Of a stretch of DNA of 64,000 nt, positions 40,729-48,933 are shown one piece after another; the stretch's first letter is position 1, and each line of letters begins with the position of its first letter. Under the pieces are notes generated by a model. It did no database searches, was not told the DNA's origin, and saw only the letters and a list, made by a program, of their open reading frames with translations. The position numbers and the translations under genes are program-made. This DNA is from Candidatus Phycosocius bacilliformis (lineage in GTDB: Bacteria > Pseudomonadota > Alphaproteobacteria > Caulobacterales > Aquidulcibacteraceae): assembly GCF_003112735.1 (NCBI RefSeq), contig NZ_BFBR01000006.1:124001-188000 (forward strand), in the 5' to 3' direction.

Positions 40729-41697
40729 TCACCGCATCGTGTCATGCAGACAGCTGGCGCTTTCTTCAAAACTGTGGCGGGCCAAACAGAACACATGTTC
40801 GTAAGGATAGCGGCTGGCGGCCAAGCACTGGCGTACATTGAGCTGTGCCCGCGTCATGCACATGCGACCGGCAGGACGTGCAATCAAGCGGGTGGCGCGA
40901 CCATCCTCACCCAGCGCATGGAAGGCAGCCGCCACGATCAGGCGGCTGGGTAATGGCGTATCTGCGGCCTGTTCGGGCATATCGGTTGAGGTCAAGGCCG
41001 CAAGGCTTACCGGGCTGGTCGCCGCCGCCCGATAAGCGGCCAAAAGCATTTGTGGATCAATTTCCTGCTGTGACCACGCCTCTTTCTGCACCCCATAGGC
41101 AGCCTCACCCAAATAGTGGCCAGCACGGTCCAGCGCAGCAAGGCTGTCAGCCATCACGCCAGAACCAATCAAAGCAGCCTGACGTGCGCCCGCGATTTGG
41201 CGCAAGAAACCATCAGGGTCTTGGGTCAATCTTTCAACCACCACGTCGGGTCCCAAAAGATCGCGGGCGGTCTGCAGGCTGGCGGCAAACGGGGGATAAG
41301 CCGCAGCAGCCATCACACCATAGGCCGCAGCCCCTTCTGATAATTCGGTCGCCGACAAACGCGCCGTCATGATCAGCGCACCCTCAACATTCTCACGCGA
41401 CAGCGCGCGCAGAGACGTCAAGCGGCGCGCTTCGCCCACAAAGGCGCGGTAACGGGCCGCAGCCGCGCCCATATCAAACAAGGCGGCTTCAGGTGGGGCC
41501 AGTGTTGTCATTGCCGGGGCTATCGCGGGCCGTGTTGCGGGTACATTTGCCATGACGAGTGGGCCCATAGCCATATTACCGGCTTCGACTTTGTCTTGAT
41601 CGGAAGCCTGCGCCCTCAAACTCGGCATCAGGCATGCTACGCCCACCAATGCACAAGCCAGTCTCTGCCCCAAACGGACACCAATATGTTGTTTCAT
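40729..41697 (-). CDS. Secreted protein of unknown function with C-terminal cysteines
   Basis: The 322 residues start with a signal peptide (about 1-32, cleavage near LRAQA), then an Ala-rich helical region. The C terminus holds CMTRAQLNVRQC, then HVFCLARH and SCLHD: four cysteines well placed for two disulfides in the periplasm. I recall similar proteins in sphingomonads and Caulobacterales, always as hypothetical proteins. It lies upstream of the SDR gene on the same strand with a 95-base gap and is divergent from trhO. Confidence 0.75.
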   Translation of the reverse strand: MKQHIGVRLGQRLACALVGVACLMPSLRAQASDQDKVEAGNMAMGPLVMANVPATRPAIAPAMTTLAPPEAALFDMGAAAARYRAFVGEARRLTSLRALSRENVEGALIMTARLSATELSEGAAAYGVMAAAAYPPFAASLQTARDLLGPDVVVERLTQDPDGFLRQIAGARQAALIGSGVMADSLAALDRAGHYLGEAAYGVQKEAWSQQEIDPQMLLAAYRAAATSPVSLAALTSTDMPEQAADTPLPSRLIVAAAFHALGEDGRATRLIARPAGRMCMTRAQLNVRQCLAASRYPYEHVFCLARHSFEESASCLHDTMR

Positions 41698-41877
41698 GAC
41701 ACACCTCTGAAACCGAAGCGTGACAAGCTAATCAGCAAAACTTCCTCAAGCCCTGCAATTGGTGTTCAATTTGAAATCGATTTGTCGCCGAGCCACATGG
41801 GGCGCATTAACCGTGGCAACTCGGTGATCTGCACGGCGGGGGTGCCAAGCAGGCGCGCGATTTGCTAGGAGGCGGGC

Positions 41878-42594
41878 ATGACTGCCAAGATTTGCGCCCT
41901 CTACAAGTTTGCCGATTGCCCGGATTTTGAGGTGTTGCGTGTCGATCTTTTGGCCAACACGCGCCAATGGGGCATTCTGGGCAGTCTGTTGATTGCCCCT
42001 GAAGGCATTAATGGCACGATCGCCGGCCCACCCGACAGCATTGATCGCTTTGTGCATTATCTTGAGAATGATCCAATCTTTTCAGGCCGCTTTCGGGATG
42101 CCGAAATCAAATATGCTCAAGAAGATAAAAACCCATTTGTGCGCATGAAAGTGCGGTTAAAGCGCGAGATTGTAACTCTGCGGGCCCCGAAGGCCGATCC
42201 GCGTAAAGCGGTTGGCACCTATGTGGCCCCATCAGATTGGAACGCATTGATTGCAGATCCTGACATTGTTTTGGTTGATACGCGCAACGAGTATGAGACC
42301 GACGAAGGTATTTTCAAAGGCGCGCTTGATCCCAAAATCCCCACCTTCACCGCCTTTAAGAAGTGGGCAGAAGAGAATTTGGACCCCGCGCGCGACAAGA
42401 AAGTCGCCATGTATTGCACCGGCGGCATAAGGTGTGAAAAGGCCTCGGCCTATTTGTTGGCCGAAGGATTTGAGACAGTCTATCATCTCAAGGGCGGTAT
42501 TTTGGCCTATATGGCACAAGTGCCGAAAGAAGAGAGCCTGTTTGAGGGTGGCTGCTTTGTGTTTGATGCCCGCGGGGTTGTCGAAGCTGATTGA
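41878..42594 (+). CDS. trhO: tRNA uridine(34) hydroxylase (rhodanese domain)
   Basis: Oxygen-dependent hydroxylation of U34 in certain tRNAs, the YceA/TrhO family. The 238 residues have an N-terminal domain (APEGINGTIAG) and a C-terminal rhodanese domain with active-site cysteine C180 in MYCTGGIRCEKASAYL. AGGAGG sits six bases before ATG 41878, an unusually strong site. Shorter than E. coli TrhO (350), lacking its C-terminal zinc-like region, which is normal for the alphaproteobacterial form. Tail to tail with the next operon. Confidence 0.92.
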   Translation: MTAKICALYKFADCPDFEVLRVDLLANTRQWGILGSLLIAPEGINGTIAGPPDSIDRFVHYLENDPIFSGRFRDAEIKYAQEDKNPFVRMKVRLKREIVTLRAPKADPRKAVGTYVAPSDWNALIADPDIVLVDTRNEYETDEGIFKGALDPKIPTFTAFKKWAEENLDPARDKKVAMYCTGGIRCEKASAYLLAEGFETVYHLKGGILAYMAQVPKEESLFEGGCFVFDARGVVEAD

Positions 42595-42598
42595 GGGC

Positions 42599-43042
42599 TT
42601 AATCGACAGGATTGGCGACTTCCAACTGTCGATAATGGTCGATAACCTGGCTGTCGCAGCTTAGCTTCTTGGCAATCTTGCTATCTGGCGCAATCAGCCG
42701 CCAGAACGGCACAACCTCTTGACTGGTCTTACCATCCGCCAGATCAGCCAGCGCGACTTCTGCCACGACCTTGAGATAGATCGCCGTGGTGACCGGGCAA
42801 GTTGCTTGCGCCCCATTCTTGCGCGCCAATTCGTTGCGCATCGCCTCAATGCTGCGAGTCTCACCAGTCGGGATCCGGGCGATATAATTGGCAATCGAGC
42901 CGGGTGAGCCGATATACATCGTGGTGCCGGTCTTGATGCCGGCAAAGTCAGTGTGCAACACAATTGTGTGCGGTTCCTTGGCTTTGGCAAAGCGTTTGCG
43001 CCAATCAGTCGGGCGCTTGGTCGTTGGTTTGGCTGCGGGCAT
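42599..43042 (-). CDS. Conserved hypothetical protein, possibly MGMT-like fold
   Basis: A 147-residue protein with segments TMYIGSPGSIANYIARIPTG, ELARKNGAQATCPVTTAIYL and VPFWRLIAPDSKIAKKLSC. The CPVTT and PFWRLI elements faintly recall alkyltransferase-like proteins, but no PCHR active site is seen, so no activity is claimed. Its ATG overlaps the stop of the SRPBCC gene by one base (TAATG), so the two are coupled. Known to me only as a conserved hypothetical protein of alphaproteobacteria. Confidence 0.7.
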   Translation of the reverse strand: MPAAKPTTKRPTDWRKRFAKAKEPHTIVLHTDFAGIKTGTTMYIGSPGSIANYIARIPTGETRSIEAMRNELARKNGAQATCPVTTAIYLKVVAEVALADLADGKTSQEVVPFWRLIAPDSKIAKKLSCDSQVIDHYRQLEVANPVD

Positions 43043-43557
43043 TATCGGGTCTCTCCAGTCTGCCGCCTTTGTGTTTCAGCCGCCAGCGCATCCAGATACT
43101 GGCGTGCAAAGGCGTCAGGATTAAAAAATAGCCGGGCAAGAATGCGGCCAATTGGGGCAGGTGTCGTGGCCTGTTCAGTCACAAAAATGTGGGTGCCCCC
43201 GCTGGGGGTAGGATTAAGTCGGCCCTCCCACTGACCATGATAACCATATGAGCTTGCAAAGCGCATGGTGATGCGATTGGCCTCTTTAGACGTGAGTTCG
43301 AAGGCGATCACTTCGCCGCGCTCGGTTGTTTCAGTCCATTGCGTTGCCGATTTAATGTCCACTTTGGCCAAATCCGCCCGCCATTGCGGCTGGCTTGCCC
43401 GATCCAGAATAACCGCTGACAAAGCAGCCGGGGAAACATCAATCACCCGGTCATGCTGGCCAGTCCTTGATGCAGGAAGCAAAAAGCCAATCAGCAAGGT
43501 GAGCCCCGCCACACATGCCAGACCTACAATCACCCCAATCACCAATTTCACCATCAT
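43042..43557 (-). CDS. SRPBCC-domain membrane-anchored protein
   Basis: The 171 residues start with a membrane helix (about 3-25, LVIGVIVGLACVAGLTLLIG), followed by a START/Bet v1-like (polyketide cyclase/SRPBCC) domain, seen in VIDVSPAALSAVILDRASQPQWRADLAKV and the middle beta strands with WEGRLNPTPSG. Such domains bind hydrophobic ligands; the ligand here is unknown. AAGGA precedes a double ATG, so 43557 or 43554 may be used. Confidence 0.82.
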   Translation of the reverse strand: MMVKLVIGVIVGLACVAGLTLLIGFLLPASRTGQHDRVIDVSPAALSAVILDRASQPQWRADLAKVDIKSATQWTETTERGEVIAFELTSKEANRITMRFASSYGYHGQWEGRLNPTPSGGTHIFVTEQATTPAPIGRILARLFFNPDAFARQYLDALAAETQRRQTGETR

Positions 43558-43655
43558 GTCCTTTCCTGTTTCGCCCCCTTGTCTAACAAGGGCAGGAAAT
43601 CGCACAATTATCTCACTTTTTTAGATTTAATTTCAATTATTTGGTACAAATTATG

Positions 43656-44219
43656 TCATCGGCCTGCAAGCGCTGCAGCACGCAAATGGGCCACGATCCT
43701 TGCAAGATCATCGTCTTCGGACACCGCCAGCAAAAGCGTGAAGCGGTCACTGCCGCCCAGTTTAGGTGCGGTTGGCAAGGGCGATTGGGACCGATCTTGG
43801 GCCACAAGTGCCAGCCATAGCAGCGCAGGGCCAGACTTGGGCCGGACAGCCACGCCAAATTGCCTGGATGTACCAATGCCAACATAGGTCTGGCGAACGA
43901 ACACCTGCACATTCGGCACATCTTGGCCCAATCGATCCAGAAGCTGGTCAAGGCGGGCAGCACCCGCCTGCCCCAATACCTCTTGGGTCGTAACAGCGGC
44001 TACCCTTGGTGCAGCGCGCTTGTTAAAATGCCGTACCAAGATTTGGGCGGTCACATGGCCCAACTGGTACTGGGTCTTAAGCCACGCGACCGCCTCACCG
44101 GGCTTTGCAAACGGTCCGGCAGCTGCAATCAGATCGAGCCAGTCTTCCGTGCTGCGGCCAGTGCGGGCGTGCAAATTGGCCAGAACGGCCGCATCCATTT
44201 CTTCGGGACTCAATGCCAT
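43656..44219 (-). CDS. DUF4287/DUF5655-type protein
   Basis: 187 residues. The N-terminal 65 fit DUF4287 (LHARTGRSTEDWLDLIAAAG, then WLKTQYQLGHVTAQILV) and the rest resembles DUF5655 (QVFVRQTYVGIGTSRQFGVAVRPKSG). These domains often accompany ArsR and SRPBCC genes, as here. Function unknown. It starts nine bases after the stop of the AHSA1-like gene, so it belongs to the ArsR operon. Confidence 0.85.
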   Translation of the reverse strand: MALSPEEMDAAVLANLHARTGRSTEDWLDLIAAAGPFAKPGEAVAWLKTQYQLGHVTAQILVRHFNKRAAPRVAAVTTQEVLGQAGAARLDQLLDRLGQDVPNVQVFVRQTYVGIGTSRQFGVAVRPKSGPALLWLALVAQDRSQSPLPTAPKLGGSDRFTLLLAVSEDDDLARIVAHLRAAALAGR

Positions 44220-44228
44220 GACAGCCGC

Positions 44229-44648
44229 CTAAGCCACGTGCTGAAGTGTGCCGACATAGGCCGGCAGTTTGCGCGCGATCAGATCTTTCCACCCCAGCCC
44301 CAAAGCAAAACGTGGGATCAGATTGGCAAGGCCTGCAAAGCCTTCATGGCGCACTGTCAGCCGGGTTTTTGTGCCTTCATCTTGGAGGTGAAACCGCACA
44401 ATCGTGTCAAGAGGCCCACCGCGCCAGCTTATGGCCAGACGTTCGGGCGGATCTATGTCCAGCACCTCGCAGCGAACAATGCCATCAAAACCAGGGGCCG
44501 GAGCGGTTTTGAACGTAAAGCGATGGTGCAAGACAGGCCTAAAGTCATTGGGCATCAACCAGGCTGCCAGATGGTCGGATTGGGTCAAAGCCTCCCACAC
44601 CATGGCGCGGGGGAAATCCAACACACGCTCTATCACAATATCTTTCAT
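44229..44648 (-). CDS. SRPBCC (AHSA1-like) protein
   Basis: 139 residues with the AHSA1 pattern: VIERVLDFPRAMVWEALTQSDHLAAWLMP at the N terminus and, at the end, GWKDLIARKLPAYV. This family commonly sits next to an ArsR regulator, as it does here 27 bases downstream. Substrate unknown. Confidence 0.9.
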   Translation of the reverse strand: MKDIVIERVLDFPRAMVWEALTQSDHLAAWLMPNDFRPVLHHRFTFKTAPAPGFDGIVRCEVLDIDPPERLAISWRGGPLDTIVRFHLQDEGTKTRLTVRHEGFAGLANLIPRFALGLGWKDLIARKLPAYVGTLQHVA

Positions 44649-44675
44649 GACCGGTATTCTCCGAAGCTGGTGCCG

Positions 44676-45002
44676 TCAGGTCTTCATGCGGGCCAAATGT
44701 GCATCGAGGGCATCCAGTCTGTCTGTCCAGAAGGCCTCATATTTGGCGATCCAGTCTGCAACACTGCGCAATTGCGCGGCGCGGACAGTATAAAGGGTTC
44801 GCCGTCCCTCTTTTCGCTCGTCCACCAGTCCGGCGAGCCGCAAAACCTGCATGTGCTGGGACGCGGTGGGTTGGGAAATCGCCAGAGCATCCGCCAATGC
44901 CCCCACGGTACAGGCATCCTGCAGCATCATGTCCAACATCTTCCGCCGATTGGGATCGGCAATGGCTTTGAATGCATCCTGATGGGGGGCGACATAGGTC
45001 AT
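44676..45002 (-). CDS. ArsR-family transcriptional regulator
   Basis: Winged-helix repressor, 108 residues from ATG 45002. FKAIADPNRRKMLDMML is the first helix, ADALAISQPTASQHMQVLRLAGLVDERKEGRR the helix-turn-helix and wing. No cysteine metal site (ELCVC-type) is seen, so it probably senses something other than arsenic; this fits the SRPBCC-linked ArsR group. A 16-bp palindrome just upstream is a likely operator, implying autoregulation. Confidence 0.92.
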   Translation of the reverse strand: MTYVAPHQDAFKAIADPNRRKMLDMMLQDACTVGALADALAISQPTASQHMQVLRLAGLVDERKEGRRTLYTVRAAQLRSVADWIAKYEAFWTDRLDALDAHLARMKT

Positions 45003-45026
45003 AAGGGCGTTTCCTCGCGCCCTTAT
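45003..45026 (-). promoter_or_regulatory. Leader hairpin holding the ArsR ribosome binding site in its loop
   Basis: On the minus strand ATAAGGGCG (45026-45018) pairs with CGCCCTTAT (45009-45001), and the loop CGAGGAAA carries the probable Shine-Dalgarno GAGGA. The 3' arm runs into the ATG at 45002. Could modulate translation; no ligand or partner is suggested. Confidence 0.45.
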
Positions 45027-45027
45027 T

Positions 45028-45043
45028 ATAGGCAATTGCCTAT
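45028..45043. promoter_or_regulatory. ArsR operator palindrome
   Basis: ATAGGCAATTGCCTAT is a perfect 16-bp palindrome 26 bases upstream of the ArsR start. Position and symmetry fit the operator of the homodimeric regulator, and it could also influence the divergent hydrolase gene at 45303. Confidence 0.72.
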
Positions 45044-45302
45044 GATGTCAACTGGGACTTCTTTTTCGGGAAGCGGGCACCGTGCCTTTAGTTATACATC
45101 TAAATTGAAGCCTCACAGACTGGCATCCGGTCCTTCTGGTTGTTCCGCCCTACCAATCGCCAAGTATATTTCAGTAAAATTGATATTCATTCTGAGTTCA
45201 TTTGGATGTGCGATAGTAATTGCAGAGCGAGATAGCTGGAAAGACAAATACATATAAGTCAATGCCGTTTGTGGCTAAATTCGAACGGCCATGGAGAACA
45301 AG

Positions 45303-46406
45303 ATGGCACACATTAGTGACGGAAAGCTGCTTTCAAGACCCCACAGTCGGCGCGGCTTTATGTTGGCCGCCGGGGCCGCTCTCATGTTTGCCTTGCCAGC
45401 TCAAGCAGACCCGTTTGCAGGTCGATCGGGTGCCTTGGCTAACCGGCTACGCCGCAAAAATGACGGAATGGGCGTCAATGTCATTGATAACATCCGGCTG
45501 ACTGACCCATCGCGACCTCGGAATTTTCTGGTGCGCGCCTATGTCCCAACTAGACCGGGACAATATCCCACCATTATTTTCAGCCACGGCTTTGGTGCGG
45601 ATATGGCCGCCTTTGAACAAACCAGCCGCGATTGGGCTGCGCGAGGATATGTGGTCATCCATCCAACCCACGCAGACTCGTTGCGCTATTCTGACCCTGC
45701 CGCACCTCCAGGCGGTAAAGCCGCACTTCTGGGTTCACTTGCTGCATCGCGTCAGCAACGCTCCCCTCGCGCTCGGTCCGCAGCTAATGGCAATTCGGCC
45801 CTGGTTGAACACTTGGAAAACCCCTTCTATTTGGCCAGCAGGATCGCCGATATCGCTTTTCTCATCAACTGCTTGGATGCAGGGCGCGGGATCGACCGCG
45901 CAGTGCATGACCGGGTAAAGCGGGGATCTTATGGTATGGCGGGCCACTCCTATGGAGCCTATACCACCCAAGTGTTGGCCGGGGCACGCCTTAAGACCGC
46001 AGAGCGTAACCCCTCGCCACAGCTAACGTCCCGCTTTGCCGCCTTCATGGCAATCAGCGGCCAGGGATCGGGCCGCCTAGACCTGACAGAACAGAGCTTT
46101 GCCACCATCAAACAACCGTTCTTTGCCATAACTGGCACTCAAGATACTGGGGCGGATGGGGAAACCCCAGAATGGCGGCTGGAGCCATATTACAAGAGCG
46201 CCCCCGGTATGAAGTTTGCTGGAATTGTCCAAGGCTTCACGCATATGAGTTTTGATGCAGATGATGAAAACGGTGCCGCGCTGCGGGTTATGCAAACCGA
46301 TTTCTGGGACAGCTTCCTCAAAGGAGATCGCCAAGCCAATAATCAGCTTCTGGCCGATGCCCGTCGCTCCTCACAGACAAACACGATCTGGCTTAGAACC
46401 CGATAG
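45303..46406 (+). CDS. Exported alpha/beta hydrolase (chlorophyllase/lipase-like)
   Basis: Serine hydrolase, 367 residues from ATG 45303, which has GGAG six bases upstream (an ATG at 45291 does not). The N terminus carries a Tat-like signal SRRGFMLAAGAALMFALPAQA. Motifs: PTIIFSHGFGADMAAFEQTS (oxyanion), GHSYGAY (nucleophile serine), GTQDTGADGE and GFTHMSF (probable acid and histidine region). The arrangement recalls chlorophyllase-like/dienelactone-hydrolase-like lipases. Divergent from the ArsR operon, with which it shares an intergenic palindrome; a link is possible but unproven. Confidence 0.85.
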   Translation: MAHISDGKLLSRPHSRRGFMLAAGAALMFALPAQADPFAGRSGALANRLRRKNDGMGVNVIDNIRLTDPSRPRNFLVRAYVPTRPGQYPTIIFSHGFGADMAAFEQTSRDWAARGYVVIHPTHADSLRYSDPAAPPGGKAALLGSLAASRQQRSPRARSAANGNSALVEHLENPFYLASRIADIAFLINCLDAGRGIDRAVHDRVKRGSYGMAGHSYGAYTTQVLAGARLKTAERNPSPQLTSRFAAFMAISGQGSGRLDLTEQSFATIKQPFFAITGTQDTGADGETPEWRLEPYYKSAPGMKFAGIVQGFTHMSFDADDENGAALRVMQTDFWDSFLKGDRQANNQLLADARRSSQTNTIWLRTR

Positions 46407-46549
46407 GGCCCACCCGCCGAAGGACCCAGTCCACAAAATCTGGGACCAGCCTTTAGCAGGATTCTGAAAGCTTGAATCTGCCAAGGGGCGCAGACACCAG
46501 CCCACAGACATCCGCGCCGCCCTCACCTTGGGCCGCTCATGTCGGAAAC

Positions 46550-46617
46550 AAAAAAACGGCGGACAGGACCGGCTAATGTTTGAACCCGTTAAGGTTCGCA
46601 AGGGTAACCGCCCGCCG
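46550..46617 (-). terminator. Structured Rho-independent terminator or small RNA 3' end
   Basis: On the minus strand CGGCGGGCGG (46617-46608) can pair over 10 bp, with three G-U pairs, with CTGTCCGCCG (46566-46557), followed by TTTTTTT (46556-46550). The 41-base interior contains a small GAACC/GGTTC hairpin. It lies about 54 bases beyond the end of tRNA-Ser, in the same direction, so it may end that transcript; the inner structure is more elaborate than usual for a terminator. Confidence 0.62.
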
Positions 46618-46670
46618 GCGCACTAGGGCCACCCCATTTGAGCCGCTTTGCCACGTGAGACAGAAAAAAA

Positions 46671-46760
46671 TGGCGGAGGAGGAGGGATTCGAACCCTCGA
46701 TAGGCTTGCACCTATAACGGTTTTCGAGACCGCCGCATTCGACCACTCTGCCACCCCTCC
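46671..46760 (-). tRNA. tRNA-Ser (anticodon CGA)
   Basis: A 90-base class II tRNA: acceptor GGAGGGG pairs with CTCCTCC, the anticodon loop CTCGAAA holds CGA (reads TCG), a long variable arm (around TATAGGTGCAAGCCTAT) is typical for serine, and the T arm has GGGTTCGAATCCC. The CCA end is encoded (46671-46673). Confidence 0.96.
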
Positions 46761-46932
46761 GGTGTGCGCTGCAAATCGTGTTGCAACGGGGTCAAGGGCG
46801 GCGTGTTTACGCACCTATTCCGCCGCTGGCAAGATAGGGGGTGCAGGATACTTGCAGGGATCAGGACCAGACCTGCCTGTCACTGGCAGGCCATCTGGTC
46901 AGGCGGTTGCAAGATGCGTAAAGCGGTCTGCC

Positions 46933-47640
46933 ATGACACATGCGACCTTTCCCCCTGCCCGGCAAGCACCCGCGCGGCCCGTGGCCGCGTTTGATGTGGA
47001 TGGCACGCTGACGTGGGCGGATTCCTATCTGTTGTTTCTGCGCTTTATCGCCGGACGGTGGGGTTTTGTCTTGGGCCTGGTGCGACTGCTGCCGGTTTTT
47101 TTGGCCTATCGGCTGGGATTGGTCGACAGGGCGCGGGTCAAGCAAGCCACATTGACACTTTTTCTCGCGGGCATGGCCCATGCGCATTATCTGGATCGGT
47201 GTCGGATTTTTGCGCGCCTGATTTACCCATTGATTAGCCGTCCAGATGGTCTGGCACGTTTGCGCGCCCATCAGGGTGTGCAGGATCAAGTCGCCTTTGT
47301 CTCAGCATCCTTACGCGATTATCTGATGGTATGGGCCGAGGATTTGGGCGTGGCCCATGTCTTGGCCACCAACGTCGAAGTACGAGATGGGCGGTTGACC
47401 GGGCAAATCCTGGGTGAAAACTGCTGGGGACCTGGCAAGTTGTCGGCCATCCGAACCGCCTTTCCCGACACCCAATTAGCAGCCGCTTATGGCGATACGC
47501 GCGGCGACCGTGACATGCTGGCAGCAGCTGATCAAGCCGGGTTCCGTCAATTTATAGAAGCCCCGCGGGATCGTCTTGCCCGCCTCATTGGGCTTTACGC
47601 TGGGGATTGGATGGAACGGGAAGCAGCGAATCGGCTTTAG
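46933..47640 (+). CDS. HAD-IB family phosphatase
   Basis: Haloacid dehalogenase superfamily phosphatase (SerB/PSPase-like, HAD-IB), 235 residues. Motif I FDVDGTLT (about 16-23), motif II FVSASL, and motif III/IV AYGDTRGDRDML are complete. It starts at ATG 46933; the frame upstream runs through tRNA-Ser antisense and is not coding. Helical cap with hydrophobic stretches (RFIAGRWGFVLGLVRLLPVFLAY) suggests a membrane-associated member, similar to lipid phosphate phosphatases of the family. Followed after 85 bases by the ELM1 gene. Confidence 0.9.
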   Translation: MTHATFPPARQAPARPVAAFDVDGTLTWADSYLLFLRFIAGRWGFVLGLVRLLPVFLAYRLGLVDRARVKQATLTLFLAGMAHAHYLDRCRIFARLIYPLISRPDGLARLRAHQGVQDQVAFVSASLRDYLMVWAEDLGVAHVLATNVEVRDGRLTGQILGENCWGPGKLSAIRTAFPDTQLAAAYGDTRGDRDMLAAADQAGFRQFIEAPRDRLARLIGLYAGDWMEREAANRL

Positions 47641-47725
47641 TAGGCGGGGTAACGAGAAAGTAGTGACCGAAGGTTTGGGTGGCTTGATACGGTTTCAAGG
47701 CAACCGCACGGGGGAGTTGTGAAGC

Positions 47726-48706
47726 ATGGATGGTCCTGAAGTCGCGGTCTGGTGTGTCTCTGACGGGCGTGCCGGGATTGAACGACAGACCTTAGCAGTG
47801 GCCCATGCCTTGGGAGAATTGGTGGCAACCCGCGTCCGCGTGCTTCGCCTTCAGCCAGAGGGCTTTCAACTAAACCTGCCACCGAGCTTGTGGCCTTTCG
47901 CGAAAGCAGCCTTGCCCGCAGAACAGGCAGCGCGTCTGCAGCCCCCCTGGCCTGACGTGTGGATCGCCAATGGCCGCCGTTCCATCCCCTATTCCCTCAG
48001 GATGAAGAAATGGAGTGCGGGGCAAAGTCTTGTGGTGCAATTGCAGGACCCGCGCGTAAACCCCAAGCGCTTTGATCTTGTAGCTCCACCCCAGCATGAT
48101 GGTTTGACCGGGGATAATGTGGTCTCCACGCTAGGTGCCCCAGTCTGGTATAGTGCCAAACAAATCGAGGCGGCCAATGCCCTGATCCCGCCGTCACGCT
48201 ATCCGGCGAAACGACAGGTCATGGTCATTCTGGGTGGGACGTCTAAGCGCCATCAGCTTAGCCTTGCGCGCGCCCATGCGATCGTGGCCGAATTACAGCG
48301 GCTGGCCCATCAGGATGTGCACCTGATGATCACCACGTCCCGCCGCACACCCAAGCCAGCAGAAGATCTGTTCCGCGCTTTTGCCTTTACCGCCAATGCG
48401 GACTTTTTCGCCAATGAAACCCGCGACGGGCCTAACCCTTATTTGGCGTGGTTATCGCGGGCGGAAGCCGCTCTGGTCAGCGAAGATTCCACCAATATGA
48501 TGACCGATGTCGCTTTCTTCGGCATTCCGCTCCATTTGATCAAGCTCGAAGGCGGGGATGCCAAATTTGACAAATTGCACACGGCTTTTGTCGACCGCGG
48601 GGCTGCGCGCTGGTTCAATGGCAGCCTGACGCCTTGGGCCTATGAGCCGATCCGCGATGCCATGGATATTGCCGAAGCGATCAAGGCCCGACTTATCACC
48701 GCTTAG
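47726..48706 (+). CDS. Mitochondrial fission ELM1 family protein
   Basis: 326 residues starting MDGPEVAVWCVSDGRAGIERQ, the characteristic opening of the ELM1/DUF1022 family. The fold is GT-B glycosyltransferase-like, with VMVILGGTSKRHQLS and SEDSTNMMTDVAF as conserved motifs. In plants ELM1 recruits a dynamin to mitochondria; in alphaproteobacteria the role is unknown but a glycosyltransferase activity is plausible. It follows the HAD-IB gene in the same direction. Confidence 0.92.
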   Translation: MDGPEVAVWCVSDGRAGIERQTLAVAHALGELVATRVRVLRLQPEGFQLNLPPSLWPFAKAALPAEQAARLQPPWPDVWIANGRRSIPYSLRMKKWSAGQSLVVQLQDPRVNPKRFDLVAPPQHDGLTGDNVVSTLGAPVWYSAKQIEAANALIPPSRYPAKRQVMVILGGTSKRHQLSLARAHAIVAELQRLAHQDVHLMITTSRRTPKPAEDLFRAFAFTANADFFANETRDGPNPYLAWLSRAEAALVSEDSTNMMTDVAFFGIPLHLIKLEGGDAKFDKLHTAFVDRGAARWFNGSLTPWAYEPIRDAMDIAEAIKARLITA

Positions 48707-48933
48707 CGCGCGTTGAGGGCCGCCTGACCATGGTTTCTGTGTCGCGCTTTCAGTGTACTGATCACAATGGCTGGAGACGAAGCCTTTTCACTAAAGACTT
48801 TGCGGCTGCCCCTTATGGCAACATAGGCTTCATCGCACCGATCAAAACAAATCCTGCTTCAGATGTCAGATATAAGGCCAGGTGATGGAAACCACTCATT
48901 CTGTTTCAATCGGGATAGTCCGTGATCCAAACC

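Noticed and set aside
46604-46609. GTAACC on the plus strand as a second SigF -35 element
   Set aside because: No CGTA/CGAA at 16 bases downstream, and it is part of the terminator stem region.
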